Source: Byssothecium circinans
Lineage: Eukaryota > Ascomycota > Dothideomycetes > Pleosporales > Massarinaceae
Direction of reading: 5' to 3'
Assembly (NCBI GenBank): GCA_010015675.1
Contig: ML976992.1
Location: forward strand, 988,494-1,006,373
Length of the DNA stretch: 17,880 nt
Shown here: positions 9,349 through 17,530 of the stretch, piece after piece
How positions within the stretch are numbered: the first letter of the stretch is position 1
Layout of the letters: every line of letters starts with the position of its first letter
Translations under genes and position numbers: made by a program
The notes under the pieces: generated by a model
What the model was told of the DNA's origin: nothing
The model's database searches: none
Seen by the model: only the letters and a program-made list of their open reading frames with translations

Positions 9349-10640
9349 CTTGCTAATGATGTTGCTGAAAACAATGGAAATTGAGAATGAAAACTGAACA
9401 AGCAAGTGTGAGTTAGACGGGAAAGAGATCTAAAGAACTCGACTCGCTGCGATGTAGTGAAGTAGAAACCTACGGACTGTGTTGAAGTTATACATTTGTC
9501 TCGACAACGTTTGCAGTAATCTGCGAGTACGTGCGCACGGCTGTAAGTCGTGCATCGCGACCCTTTTGGCAAGAGCTAAAATTACACAGTCCTGGAGATA
9601 GAATAGGAATCATGGGATTCTTGACATAGCCGGGGCTGTGGCGTCGATCTTGGCATGGCTCTGCTGGTGAGAAAGACTTGTTGCTCAATGCTCTGTTGCA
9701 CATCGGGGGGAACTTTGTTGTGTAGTTCTGCGCCGCCCAGTTTCAGGCAACTTGAAGCATCTAACACATGGCGGTGCGGAGACTAAAAAATTACCCGACA
9801 AGCGACCTCTTCCCGTATTTTGCAGTAGCGCGGTGAGATGTTGATGAGCTTTTGTTGAATATTCATGCGCACTGGTCCTACCGCGTTGGAATAGGCGTTC
9901 AAGTCTAATTACGTGCTCATGCTGCGCCTTCTGGCAATAACCAAATGTGGACGAATTTTACTTGGTGGAATCCTTTTTGGCCCCAAGATCCCACGCAGCC
10001 GGCCCGGCAGTGAGCCGATGCCACATGCCTACCCCTTCCTCCTGAATATCATTCTTTGATTCTGAAAGCGTTGCAACGATATACCAAAGGAGTGAAGACC
10101 TGTCGTCGTGTCAGCATTCTTCGTAGATCGTCATGGCCGTTAGAAGACTATTATAGTAACGCTGAATAAGTCCCAGTGACTCAACTTCCTCTCACCTCTC
10201 ACCTTTCACCTCACGGCCGTCCTCGGTCTCTTTCGCCCAAATCATCGATACTTTGTCATTCGCTACTGCCTCATTACCAGCTTTGAAGTCACCATGCACA
10301 AGCCAATACTTGTGCGTGCAAAAACACCAGCTTCGAGTCAAGAAGTCTGAACCATGCTAGCCTTTAATACGTCAGGCGCACGTTGCGGCTTTGCTGTGAC
10401 CGTTTCTCTACCCGACTGTGCATGTTTTGAAGAAATGAGACGGTGCCGCACGCCGCACCCTTCGGGTTGGCGTGAAAGATCTCGTAGGGAATAAATTCCA
10501 CCTTGCAAACTAATATTAGAAAATTCGGTGCGAATGACATTCTAGAGCCTGTGTCCTAAGCACACTGTGATCTTACTTGGATGCCGTTGTGGATGATGTT
10601 TTGGAAAACCAGCTGACCGCAACGTGGACAACAGCAGGTG
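9349..10640. other. Gene-poor spacer
   Basis: The first ~150 bp are the promoter of the secreted-protein gene (minus-strand TATAA at about 9490). The rest shows no supported coding sequence. A short run of CTCTCAC-type 7-bp units (10189-10209) sits in a C/T-rich stretch. It is followed by an ATG at about 10294 that opens only a few codons. Minus-strand open frames at 9279-9767 have no domain or codon signal. Confidence 0.4.
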
Positions 10641-10845
10641 CTAATATAAGCGCCTGAGGTCACTGCCACGACAAGTTGCCTCACTCGAAGCCGTGAAGGA
10701 GTTGATGTAGGCCTTTGTGGGAGCGGACAATGGACACTGGCGCGACTTTTCAGTGAGAGCTTAGACGAAGCGGCACCACTGCTGCCACAGATGCCATTGA
10801 GAAGGATCCGGTAAGGAGGCAGAAGATGCCGATGAAAAGTGACAT
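10641..10845 (-). CDS. Possible tiny secreted protein (signal peptide plus Cys-containing tail)
   Basis: The ATG at 10845 opens MSLFIGIFCLLTGSFSMA, a near-ideal signal peptide, but the frame stops at 10750 after 31 codons. If a 43-bp intron is removed (donor GTGGTG after the codons for SVAA, branch-like CTCACTGA, acceptor GCCAG), the frame continues for about 31 more codons. Those include two cysteines (CPLSAPTKAY, then ATCRGSD) and end at 10641, giving about 53 residues, the size of a small secreted protein. The donor is weak and the intron is at the lower size limit, so this may instead be a relic or a chance signal-like ORF. No homologue is recognised. Upstream there is an ATTGG (CCAAT on the other strand) but no clear TATA. 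Confidence 0.3.
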
Positions 10846-11355
10846 GCGCTGAAGATTAAGTAGCCATGTGTGATGGTGAAAGAATCGCAGTGTGAATTCG
10901 CAGGGAGAAACAGTGCTGGCTAGCCCATAGTCCGACCAATGAAATTGAGCAGGATGTTAGTCAGCACAAAACCTCAACACTACAACTTCGTCCCACCTTT
11001 GCTCTTCATCTATCACCATCCTTTTCATCATCTAGAAGCCATCTATGATGCCGCCATACAAGGATGAAGATGTCGCAAGATCTAAAGGCAACGGCTTTGG
11101 CTCACAGATACTCCAGCAACAACCATCACAGTACACTAGGACACAAAATTACACAATTGTTAGTTGAAGAGGGGTATCACATTTCCTAAACTACCCAGAA
11201 CCACCGTAAACGCCATGAAGATTCCTTCATGAACAGATATTTCCGACGCCAACCATATCCAAAGAGCGGCCGAAAGCGCCTGCTCTCAATTAAACCCAAC
11301 ATCTCAACGGATGAATTATCTCACCGAAAGTGCCAGGCCCGGATTGATCATCAGA
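10846..11355. other. Spacer, including the 3' flank of the repeat membrane-protein gene
   Basis: No supported gene. A C/T-rich + strand stretch (about 10975-11030) precedes ATGATG at about 11045, which opens 40 codons with no domain. I regard it as chance. The right end is the 3' flank of the minus-strand gene that ends at 11356. Confidence 0.4.
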
Positions 11356-12864
11356 TCAGTTTTTGGTCTGGTCGATCGGCTGGGCCTCCTTAAAACCATC
11401 ATCATCGATGACCTCGGAGGAAACCTTGACCGAGTCGTTCTTCTCGGGAATGGCGGACTCGAGGTCGCGACGAGCGCGGAGGGCGCACAGCTTGTTGCTC
11501 ACGGAGATGGCGATGGAGAAGATGGTGATGCACAAGAAAGTGACCATCATGATCACACAAGCGATCATCATGTGGGGGCGATCGCGAATGTACTCCTCGG
11601 CGCGAGCGGAGATGGAGCGACGGGAGATGTCGGGGAGTGCGTTGATGAACTCGGGGGGAGAGACACAGCCGGAGTCGGCGGAGGTCCAGATGCCTGGAGA
11701 TAGAGTTAGTGCAAGTCGTGCTAAATGGGTTAATGGTACTTGCCATTGATGGCCTCGCAGAGGTCCTTGCTCACACCATACATCTTGCCGTCCTTGAGGT
11801 CCTTGTCCCCGCCGAGGAGCTCGTGCAGCTCGGTGAGAAGCTCAGGCGGGGGAGTGCAGCCCTGGTCGGCATCGGAGAATGTGCCTACAAAGTTGAGAGT
11901 TAGTAGAGCTCATATTGGAGGTCTGATGGAGGGCACTTACCGTCGTACTGCACGCAGATATCCTCGGGGACACCGTAGACCTTGCCGTCTACCATGTACG
12001 GATGGAGACCGGAGTCGTCATTGCTGAGGGGTTGTTAGCACCGACACATAAGAGCGTCAATGAAGAGCGCGGAAAGAATAAAGTGCGTGCAAGGAAAACC
12101 AAGAGGCGGATTACTCGTGGCGCCAAAGGCGGCGACAGAAGGGTGGTCTCTTCGGAGGAACACACCACTTGTGGCCCATGGTGATTGGAGTGTGTAGGTG
12201 GATATTGCGAGTGTAAAGGGTGTTGGTACATCAAGTGGAGGGTTTGGGAAGGAGAAGAGGAGGGTAGAGGATGTGAAGAAAAAGGAAGTCCGAGTGCGTG
12301 ATGGAAGAGAAAGTCAGAAGGCGCGGGAAATAGCGTGGAAATTACAAATGATCGGTGAAAACGAAGATGCAAACTAGAGGACAGTGGCTGCAACGCAGGT
12401 GAGGTTCACCCAGTAGTACTGGCCTTGCAGTTCTTCTTTTTGGGAGGAAGACACCACCTGATGCCCATGGCGATTGAATTGTGTGGAGGGGTATTTGCGG
12501 GTGTAGAAAGTGTCGGTGTAGTAGGTGTGACGTGGTGAGTAGTGAAGGGAAGAGTAGAGTGTGCGGCGGAAGAGGGATAGAGCATGCGGGGTATAAAAGA
12601 CAGGGAAATTGCAAATGGTGAATTCGAAAGCGCAAACGACTTGGTGTGACATGCAGCGGAGTGATCGTGAGAATTGTCATGTGTGTGATAGGGAGAAATG
12701 CAAAGGGAAGGAACACGGGGAAGTTTATACCTCGAGGCGTACGGCTACTGAGGGATAACAGGCGAGATCTTGAGGGCTGCGTCATGGGTGTCTAAAGCGG
12801 AAGCAAAAAAAGACGGTTGGACTTACTGCTCGGAAAAAACAGCCTTAGCAACAGGGGGACCCAT
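11356..12864 (-). CDS. Single-pass membrane protein with exon-encoded repeats; three candidate first exons
   Basis: Core exons are 12023-11941, 11884-11744 and 11693-11356, preceded by first exon 12864-12827 (MGPPVAKAVFSE, donor GTAAGT). The spliced product has 199 residues. Exon 2 ends and exon 3 begins inside a Gly codon; so do exon 3 and exon 4. The repeat DGK(V/M)YGV(P/S)xD(I/L)C...G..(S/D)AD(Q/S)GC..PPE occurs twice and spans those junctions, with two cysteines per copy. One transmembrane helix lies at about 129-152 (IACVIMMVTFLCITIFSIAI), followed by a basic anchor (KLCALRARR) and an acidic tail of about 40 residues. The intron between exons 3 and 4 is GC-AG; the others are GT-AG. A TATAAAA at 12984-12990 suits the first exon. 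There is no classic signal peptide. Two further ATG exons (12468-12410 and 12179-12115) could replace exon 1. I do not recognise the family. Confidence 0.7.
12115..12179 (-). other. Candidate alternative first exon c
   Basis: An ATG in the context CACCATGGG opens 21 codons (MGHKWCVPPKRPPFCRRLWR and one His) and leaves two bases at a GTAATC donor. Joined to the acceptor at 12024 across 91 bp, it keeps the frame of the membrane-protein core and gives 208 residues. The intron has a good branch point (GTGCTAACAAC) and a CCCCTCAG acceptor, which serve any of the first exons. Use in vivo is inferred only. Confidence 0.35.
12130..12655. repeat. Diverged tandem duplication of promoter plus first exon
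   Basis: Two segments, about 12130-12375 and 12405-12655, align in the same order over their length with an offset of about 270-290 bp. On the minus strand each has TTTG(T/C)..CTTTCG/TCTTCG near its start, then CATTTG(T/C)AATTTCC, a long C/T-rich tract, a TACAC(T/C)CGCAA block, and CAATC(G/A)CCATGGGC leading into TGGTGT(C/G)TTCCTCC. Point changes and small indels are frequent, so the duplication is old. Confidence 0.6.
12410..12468 (-). other. Candidate alternative first exon b
   Basis: An ATG in the context CGCCATGGG opens 19 codons (MGIRWCLPPKKKNCKASTT) and leaves two bases at a GTGAAC donor. Joined to the acceptor at 12024 it keeps the core frame and gives 206 residues. It resembles exon c (MGxxWCxPPK), and the surrounding DNA is a diverged copy of the DNA around exon c. 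A minus-strand GTATAAAC at 12724-12730 is the nearest TATA-like element, about 256 bp upstream. Confidence 0.35.
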
Positions 12865-13478
12865 CTTGTTTCTATACCGTCTAGTAGAGGAAGATGTTGA
12901 GGGGATGTTGAAGGGTCTGAGGTTCGTGGTCGCTGGAGCGGAAAGGTGGGTGTAGAGTCGTGGGCGTATTGACGGGAAAAAGCTTTTATACGTTTGGCGA
13001 GAGGGCTGAGCACGGATATGACGTAGGGCCTTCTTTGCGGGGTTCTAGGCGGAGATTGTGGGTCGAAACGTGGGAGTGCTTGCGTGACTGGGATTTGTGT
13101 GGCACAAAGTGCGATATCTTGGTTCGTTGAACACACTGGACTGAGATGATATACAGATACACAATTCGATGTCGAATCTCTTACAATGATACGGCTTGAG
13201 TAGGAACAGTAAGCGAGGCAGAGTCAGTCAAATGAACCAGCTAGTATGCGGAGGAAGTTGTTGGATACCGAGACATGACAAAGTACGCATTGAGCTATAA
13301 CTTCGAGTGGGACTTGAAGGCTAGATCATAACCGCACCCTAAGAAGTCTAAACACCAACCGCTGACTGAATGACGAGTAGACCGGTCCCCACCCCGCGAC
13401 CTCACACACTATCCTCCCTCACTTACCCACCTCTGTCTAGGCGTCGAACTGCCTCACGCTTCATGCCCCGCTCCGAAC
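12865..13478. other. Promoter region and spacer
   Basis: The left ~130 bp carry the TATA box and leader of the membrane-protein gene. The remainder up to the relic at 13479 shows no gene on either strand. A C-rich + strand tract (about 13378-13440) leads into the relic and may be its old promoter or leader. Confidence 0.4.
12984..12990 (-). promoter_or_regulatory. TATA box of the membrane-protein gene, first exon a
   Basis: TATAAAA on the minus strand lies about 120 bp before the ATG at 12864, followed by a C/T-rich leader. It is the strongest core-promoter match at this locus, which favours exon a as the main start. Confidence 0.5.
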
Positions 13479-13841
13479 ATGGCTACATACCAGTCATCAC
13501 CTCAAGCCACCCATGGCCACAGCCTTCCCCTTCCACTCTAGTAACCTCTCCAACTCCCTTGGAGCATTCACCCCTGTTGCCCCCTCACTTCCGCCGCGCA
13601 AGACATTCGTGCTCGTTTATCAGCTACGAGTTCATCAAGACGATGACGGAGGCTGCGGATTCAAGCTTTGTATTCGAGCTCGAAGATAGATGTCAAGGGT
13701 GAGGACTCGAAGGTGGCTGATATCAAGGGCGGCAAAGGTTTATGCTCGTGTCGAGAGGCGTGGTGCAAGATCAAGAGCTTATGGAGCAGACACATTGCCA
13801 AAGAGACGAGCATGGAACCAGAGGCAGGAGATACACATTAA
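13479..13841 (+). pseudogene. Frame-shifted relic of an unknown coding sequence
   Basis: Coding-like signal (C-ending codons, sensible residues) runs across this stretch but moves between frames. From 13479 the frame reads MATYQSSPQATHGHSLPLPL and stops. A second frame then reads SNLSNSLGAFTPVAPSLPPR and on to KTFVLVY. A third reads EFIKTMTEAADSSFVFELE. The next frame reads KIDVKGEDSKVADIKGGKG, then LCSCREAWCKIKSLWSRH, and ends at 13841. No donor/acceptor pairs of usable size fall at the switches, so small indels are the simplest explanation. Assembly errors in a real gene would look the same. An intact 110-codon frame at 13370-13702 covers only part of this and mixes frames. I do not recognise the parent family. 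Confidence 0.4.
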
Positions 13842-14348
13842 ATAGTCTTCCGTGGCAAGACCTGGGATTGCCAGACAGCTATGGTGGCGGTTAGGAACAG
13901 TCATGTCTGGAGTGCATTGCGTATGATGGCAGAACGGCGACGGCAGCATGCGATGCATACCCGCTTGACAACAATAGTGATAGCAGTAGCTTGAAAATAT
14001 CCTATAGAACTACACAATGACATGAGTCGGTCGATTATCTTCGAAACATGGAGCCTCGAAACGTCACAAAGAGAAAGGACTGTCAAGTCCTTTTGCTCCC
14101 CTACTTACAATATGCAAGCCAACGGCGAAAAATTCTATCCCATCATCGCTAATGGCTGAAAGGCGTTACGCGTCACATCAAGCGTACTCTTATTACAAGA
14201 GAGAGGTCCATGGTATTGACTATTTCCCCACTACAGTCAGCAGATGGTACGGACACTAAGTGCTAGTGCCAGTGCCAGTGCCACTTATCCCAGCAAAACC
14301 AATCCATCTCTACCCCTCATACCCAACTCGAGAAGCAGCAGTACCCAG
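13842..14348. other. Spacer with a short hexamer repeat
   Basis: No supported gene. The visible structure is the hexamer run at 14259-14282. The right end is the 3' flank of the minus-strand gene ending at 14349. Confidence 0.4.
14259..14282. repeat. Hexamer microsatellite (AGTGCY x4)
   Basis: Four adjacent hexamers: one AGTGCT followed by three AGTGCC. Non-coding and short; likely replication slippage. Confidence 0.7.
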
Positions 14349-14886
14349 CTAGTATACTAGCAGTTCCTTCTCATTCGATTCCTCCACCTCCGAGAGGAAG
14401 AGAGTGCCAAAGCCCCCCTCCCTTAATACCTCCCGACAACATCGCCTCGCTGCAACATCTTCCCACCTACCACAACTAGTCAGCTCAGTCCAGTCCTCTA
14501 AACAGCGCAGCCTACTCACCAGGCGCATCATTAACGTTCTGAAGCTCAGTAGCCAGAATATCTAGAGCGAGCAAGAAGCCATTCTCGGCCATGTATTGGC
14601 AGGCGCAGGCTGTGTCGAGGACTTCGTACCTAGCCGAAGAGTCTTTCATCGTGTAGACGATTAGGAGGGCGTACTGCTGCATCTCATGCTGATCATTCTG
14701 AAAAATGACGTCGAAGGTGCCATGTGGGTACCGTGGACCGTAGCGGGCTTTTGCTTGGGCTGCTCGGTGTGTAAGTGCGGGACGATGGTGGGATTGGGGA
14801 GGCGTGCATATGATCACATCCTTGAGCTTCTCCCGGACAGTGAGCTTTTCTAGAATGTCCTGGGTGGAATGTCGGGAGCCTGACAT
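14349..14886 (-). CDS. Unknown two-exon protein of about 158 residues
   Basis: Exon 1 is 14886-14520 and exon 2 is 14458-14349, with a 61-bp intron (donor GTGAGT). I start at MSGSRHSTQDILEKLTVREK, because the open frame upstream of it is Pro/Thr-rich and leader-like. The middle reads GTFDVIFQNDQHEMQQYALL then IVYTMKDSSARYEVLDTACA, a compact alpha/beta-looking core, followed by a helical LLALDILATELQNVN. With the AAG acceptor the tail is DVAARRCCREVLREGGFGTL and an acidic end ESNEKELLVY. A more canonical TAG acceptor eight bases upstream would instead end the protein after a short GGKMLQRGDVVGRY. I prefer the longer tail on protein quality, but the choice is open. No family recognised. Confidence 0.6.
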
Positions 14887-15095
14887 GGTGTCTCGTTGGT
14901 GGGTTGTTGGGCAGGTGGGTGGGGTGACGGAGTTGCAGTGAGGGTAGTGTGGGATCCCGATCAAACGCGTTGCTGCCGAACTTTTGCAAATTCGCCGTCA
15001 ATCAACGCACGTCAGTTCGTCCAAGGTCAGCCATACCAATCATGCGGCCAGAAAGTTTACTTATACATTAATATATTAGAATTATACACAAATTC

Positions 15096-16739
15096 CTACA
15101 AGCGATACGCAAACCATGCAGCAATCGCTCCAGCAATCCCGCTACACCTTAAAACCCACACCACCGCATCGCGAATCCCCACTCTCGCCGCTAGCCAAAA
15201 GATACCGCTACTCGCGACCGAAGCCAGAATCTGCGGTAACGACACAGCGACAGTATGCACGCCGAGCATAGCGCCGTTTTGATTCGCTACTGAGCGTTTC
15301 CCCCCAGATTCCTCTACGTATGAACGCTCGGAATGCTGGCCTGCGATCTCTTCGCCGAGGAGGGCGTAGGGTGCCCATTGGGTTACGCCCCATGCGATGC
15401 CGGCGGTGGCGATTGCTGCGGTGCCGCTGGAACTGGATGAAATGGCGAAGGTGGAGAAGGTGAGGAAGGCGTAGAGGAGTTGGCCGAGTGCCCACATAAC
15501 GTGTGTTTGGCGTAGGAAGCCAAGTCTGCTCCATACCGTTGCTTTCTCGGCGAGGAAGACGATGCTAGAAGGACGTGCGAGGCGCGGTAGTATGAAGTTC
15601 ATGCCCAAGGCCACAGTGGCAAAAAGCAGGCTTGCTGCTGTAGCGAACCTCATTCCGAGTGCCTTGTGAGCTGAGCTGTGGCTTGGTCCGTTGTTGCACT
15701 TCTCCTCAAGGTACAGATGGCTGACATAGCTGGTGCTGTAGAAAAGGAAGCCGAACCAGCTCATGGCGCTGAAGAACTGGATCCGGCATACACTTCTTGC
15801 TCGCGTGGGCATGTTGAGAACGCCCTCTACGATACCCCGGAACGTTCTCACGATGATCCATCCGCGCTCCTCCTCGTATAGCTCCGGTACCTCTTCGCGA
15901 ATGAAGTATACCGTGATGGTGGTGGTGAGGGAAAGTACGGTCACGGCGAAGAATGACATCCCACGGAAGCGCCATGCCTCGACATTCTTCCCGAAGAATG
16001 GCAATGGCAGGGATCCAAGGAGGTATCCGAGGATATTTCCCAAGCCGGTGAATCGGCCGGCCCAGGCGCTCGCTATTGATTGCTGTTTAGATGGACACAC
16101 ATCGACAATGAGAGACCGGATTCCCGATTGCATACTCTGGATACCGACATTGAGAAGGGTGATCCAGAACACGGCCCAGTACTGCATGATGCTTGGTGCC
16201 ATCGAAGGCTCGCCATGGAGAGAGCATAGTAAAGCGGTGAAGGGTTCAATCCACGCAAGGGCTGATATGGCGATGATGGTGGTGACTGCACCCATCAACA
16301 CGAATGGTCGCCGGCGCCCCCATGATATCCGTGAACTGTCGCTTATTACCCCGACGATGGGTGCAACAATTGCGCCACAAATAGGTGCCGTCGTCCATAT
16401 AAGCGAGGTGTGGACTTCTGAGATGCCAAGAGAGGAAAGGTAGGAGGAGCCGTGGGAGAAGATGGTGAGGAAAACTGTCTGAAGCCTGAGAGAGCATGAG
16501 CAAGTTTTCGAGACCACGGTTCGTCCTATATATACATACCCTCCAATACAGCACGTCAGCGCCACCAGATGGGCTGTAGAAAGCTGCGGCTCTCTTCGCG
16601 AATGTTCGCACTCTGATGCATCGGTGCTCGTCCAGGAGCAAACCGCCTGCGGTCGTTCGATGATGGCCTTGTACGAGTACCCCATTGTAAGATTGAGTTC
16701 TGGGCATCGCCTGGGCACATAGAGGGCGTACCCTGCCAA
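15096..16739 (-). CDS. Sucrose/alpha-glucoside:proton symporter (GPH-type, fungal SUT-like MFS carrier)
   Basis: The open frame spans 547 codons, but 16486-16539 (54 bp) looks like an intron that adds no frameshift or stop: donor GTATGT, acceptor CTCTCAG. Removing it gives 529 residues and restores the helix-1 block ALTCCIGGLQTVF, as in SUT carriers. Family motifs follow: SDSSRISWGRRRPFVLMGA in the loop after helix 3, AWAGRFTGLGNILGYLLG further on, and near the C-terminus NQNGAMLGVHTVAVSLPQIL. Twelve hydrophobic segments are countable. These features match the plant SUT/fungal Sut1 branch (TC 2.A.2) rather than hexose transporters. Role: proton-coupled uptake of sucrose or maltose-like sugars at the plasma membrane. 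The start could be the first Met (16739) or the second (16685, MGYSYKAI); both precede a hydrophilic tail. No invertase or glucosidase is next to it. Confidence 0.88.
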   Translation of the reverse strand: MAGYALYVPRRCPELNLTMGYSYKAIIERPQAVCSWTSTDASECEHSRREPQLSTAHLVALTCCIGGYVYIGRTVVSKTCSCSLRLQTVFLTIFSHGSSYLSSLGISEVHTSLIWTTAPICGAIVAPIVGVISDSSRISWGRRRPFVLMGAVTTIIAISALAWIEPFTALLCSLHGEPSMAPSIMQYWAVFWITLLNVGIQSMQSGIRSLIVDVCPSKQQSIASAWAGRFTGLGNILGYLLGSLPLPFFGKNVEAWRFRGMSFFAVTVLSLTTTITVYFIREEVPELYEEERGWIIVRTFRGIVEGVLNMPTRARSVCRIQFFSAMSWFGFLFYSTSYVSHLYLEEKCNNGPSHSSAHKALGMRFATAASLLFATVALGMNFILPRLARPSSIVFLAEKATVWSRLGFLRQTHVMWALGQLLYAFLTFSTFAISSSSSGTAAIATAGIAWGVTQWAPYALLGEEIAGQHSERSYVEESGGKRSVANQNGAMLGVHTVAVSLPQILASVASSGIFWLAARVGIRDAVVWVLRCSGIAGAIAAWFAYRL

Positions 16740-17089
16740 GATAAACCATCGTGCTCAACCGCTTGTGTGTAGCTGGGGAGTGTCGCAGGCCTGATCGGGG
16801 CGACTATCTCAAACGCGACATGCTTCGTGCTGCGTGTCGTGAAATGATTTCCGCCAGCCCAAAACAAGGCCCACACGCGTGAAACTGGGGAGTTTGCGGC
16901 ACCATTAATTCACCATTGGCTCTAGGGCTCGATGGGAAAACATTATTTTCCGCCCTGTCAATCTGATCGTCGCTTCGAAAATGCTTGTCCGCCAACAAAA
17001 GGTGTGTTGGTTTGTAGAACCTCAACCAGCAGATCAATCAGCCGGGAATGTCATATGATCAAAAATCAGCTTCAAATGTTGTATGATTC

Positions 17090-17122
17090 ACATGAAATAC
17101 CATTAGTTCGTTTATTTCATGT
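17090..17122. repeat. 10-bp perfect inverted repeat
   Basis: ACATGAAATA at 17090-17099 is repeated inverted (TATTTCATGT) at 17113-17122 around a 13-base loop. It could form a hairpin in RNA or be a chance dyad in AT-rich DNA. Confidence 0.4.
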
Positions 17123-17452
17123 ATTTAAAGAGGCCTCATAGTACTAGACAGAAAATCAAGCAAGTTCGTCCTCAATCACGAGTCGTCCCACTGTTGTTCT
17201 GAAAGCGTGGACAGCGACACGCGTCGACTTTCACTGCGGAGCCGGTGTGAAGAGTGCCGCATCCTCCTGCATCTGTCCAGCTCGACAAAATTAACATGGA
17301 AAATTTCATGGAAGGGTTTGATTCGGCACCATCATGGAAAAAAAAGATGAGGTTTTGGAGATGTTTGACTTTTGGAGGGGGATGAGTTGAACAAGAGCCG
17401 AGGAAAGTGCGGATGCCAAAAACGTAAATGGATTAAGCTAGCGCATCGGGTC

Positions 17453-17479
17453 ATGAGACACCCAGGGATATGAGACACC
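17453..17479. repeat. Paired direct repeats near the transposon 3' end
   Basis: ATGAGACACC occurs at 17453-17462 and 17470-17479, 17 bp apart, about 50 bp beyond the transposase stop codon. Paired short motifs inside the terminal region are common in fungal pogo/Fot1-like elements, where they serve transposase binding. A TA at 17439-17440 just outside could be the duplicated target. The other terminus is outside the window, so the terminal inverted repeat cannot be tested. Confidence 0.4.
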
Positions 17480-17530
17480 GCGCAGAAATCCTCCACCCTT
17501 CAAAAAATCGCGATAATTGATTCAGCGTAA

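Larger units (their letters stand above)
16740..17530. other. Spacer between the symporter and the transposase tail
   Basis: The left part is the symporter promoter, in which I see no clear TATA. There is a 10-bp inverted repeat at 17090-17122. Near the right end come the direct repeats belonging to the presumed transposon end. No gene supported. Confidence 0.4.

Noticed and set aside
11738..11739. GT donor as an alternative to the GC donor
   Set aside because: It shifts the frame and loses the transmembrane helix and the repeat match.
11311..11749. + strand open frames of about 130 codons
   Set aside because: Antisense shadow of the well-supported membrane-protein exons on the minus strand.
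12592..12598. TATAAAA on the + strand
   Set aside because: No + strand gene follows, and it lies inside the duplicated minus-strand leader; probably chance.
13370..13702. 110-codon + strand frame as an intact gene
   Set aside because: Only its last third has coding character; its first part reads a different frame from the coding-like signal, so it fits the relic better.
15678..16443. + strand open frames of 67-226 codons opposite the symporter
   Set aside because: Antisense shadows of a strongly supported membrane carrier.
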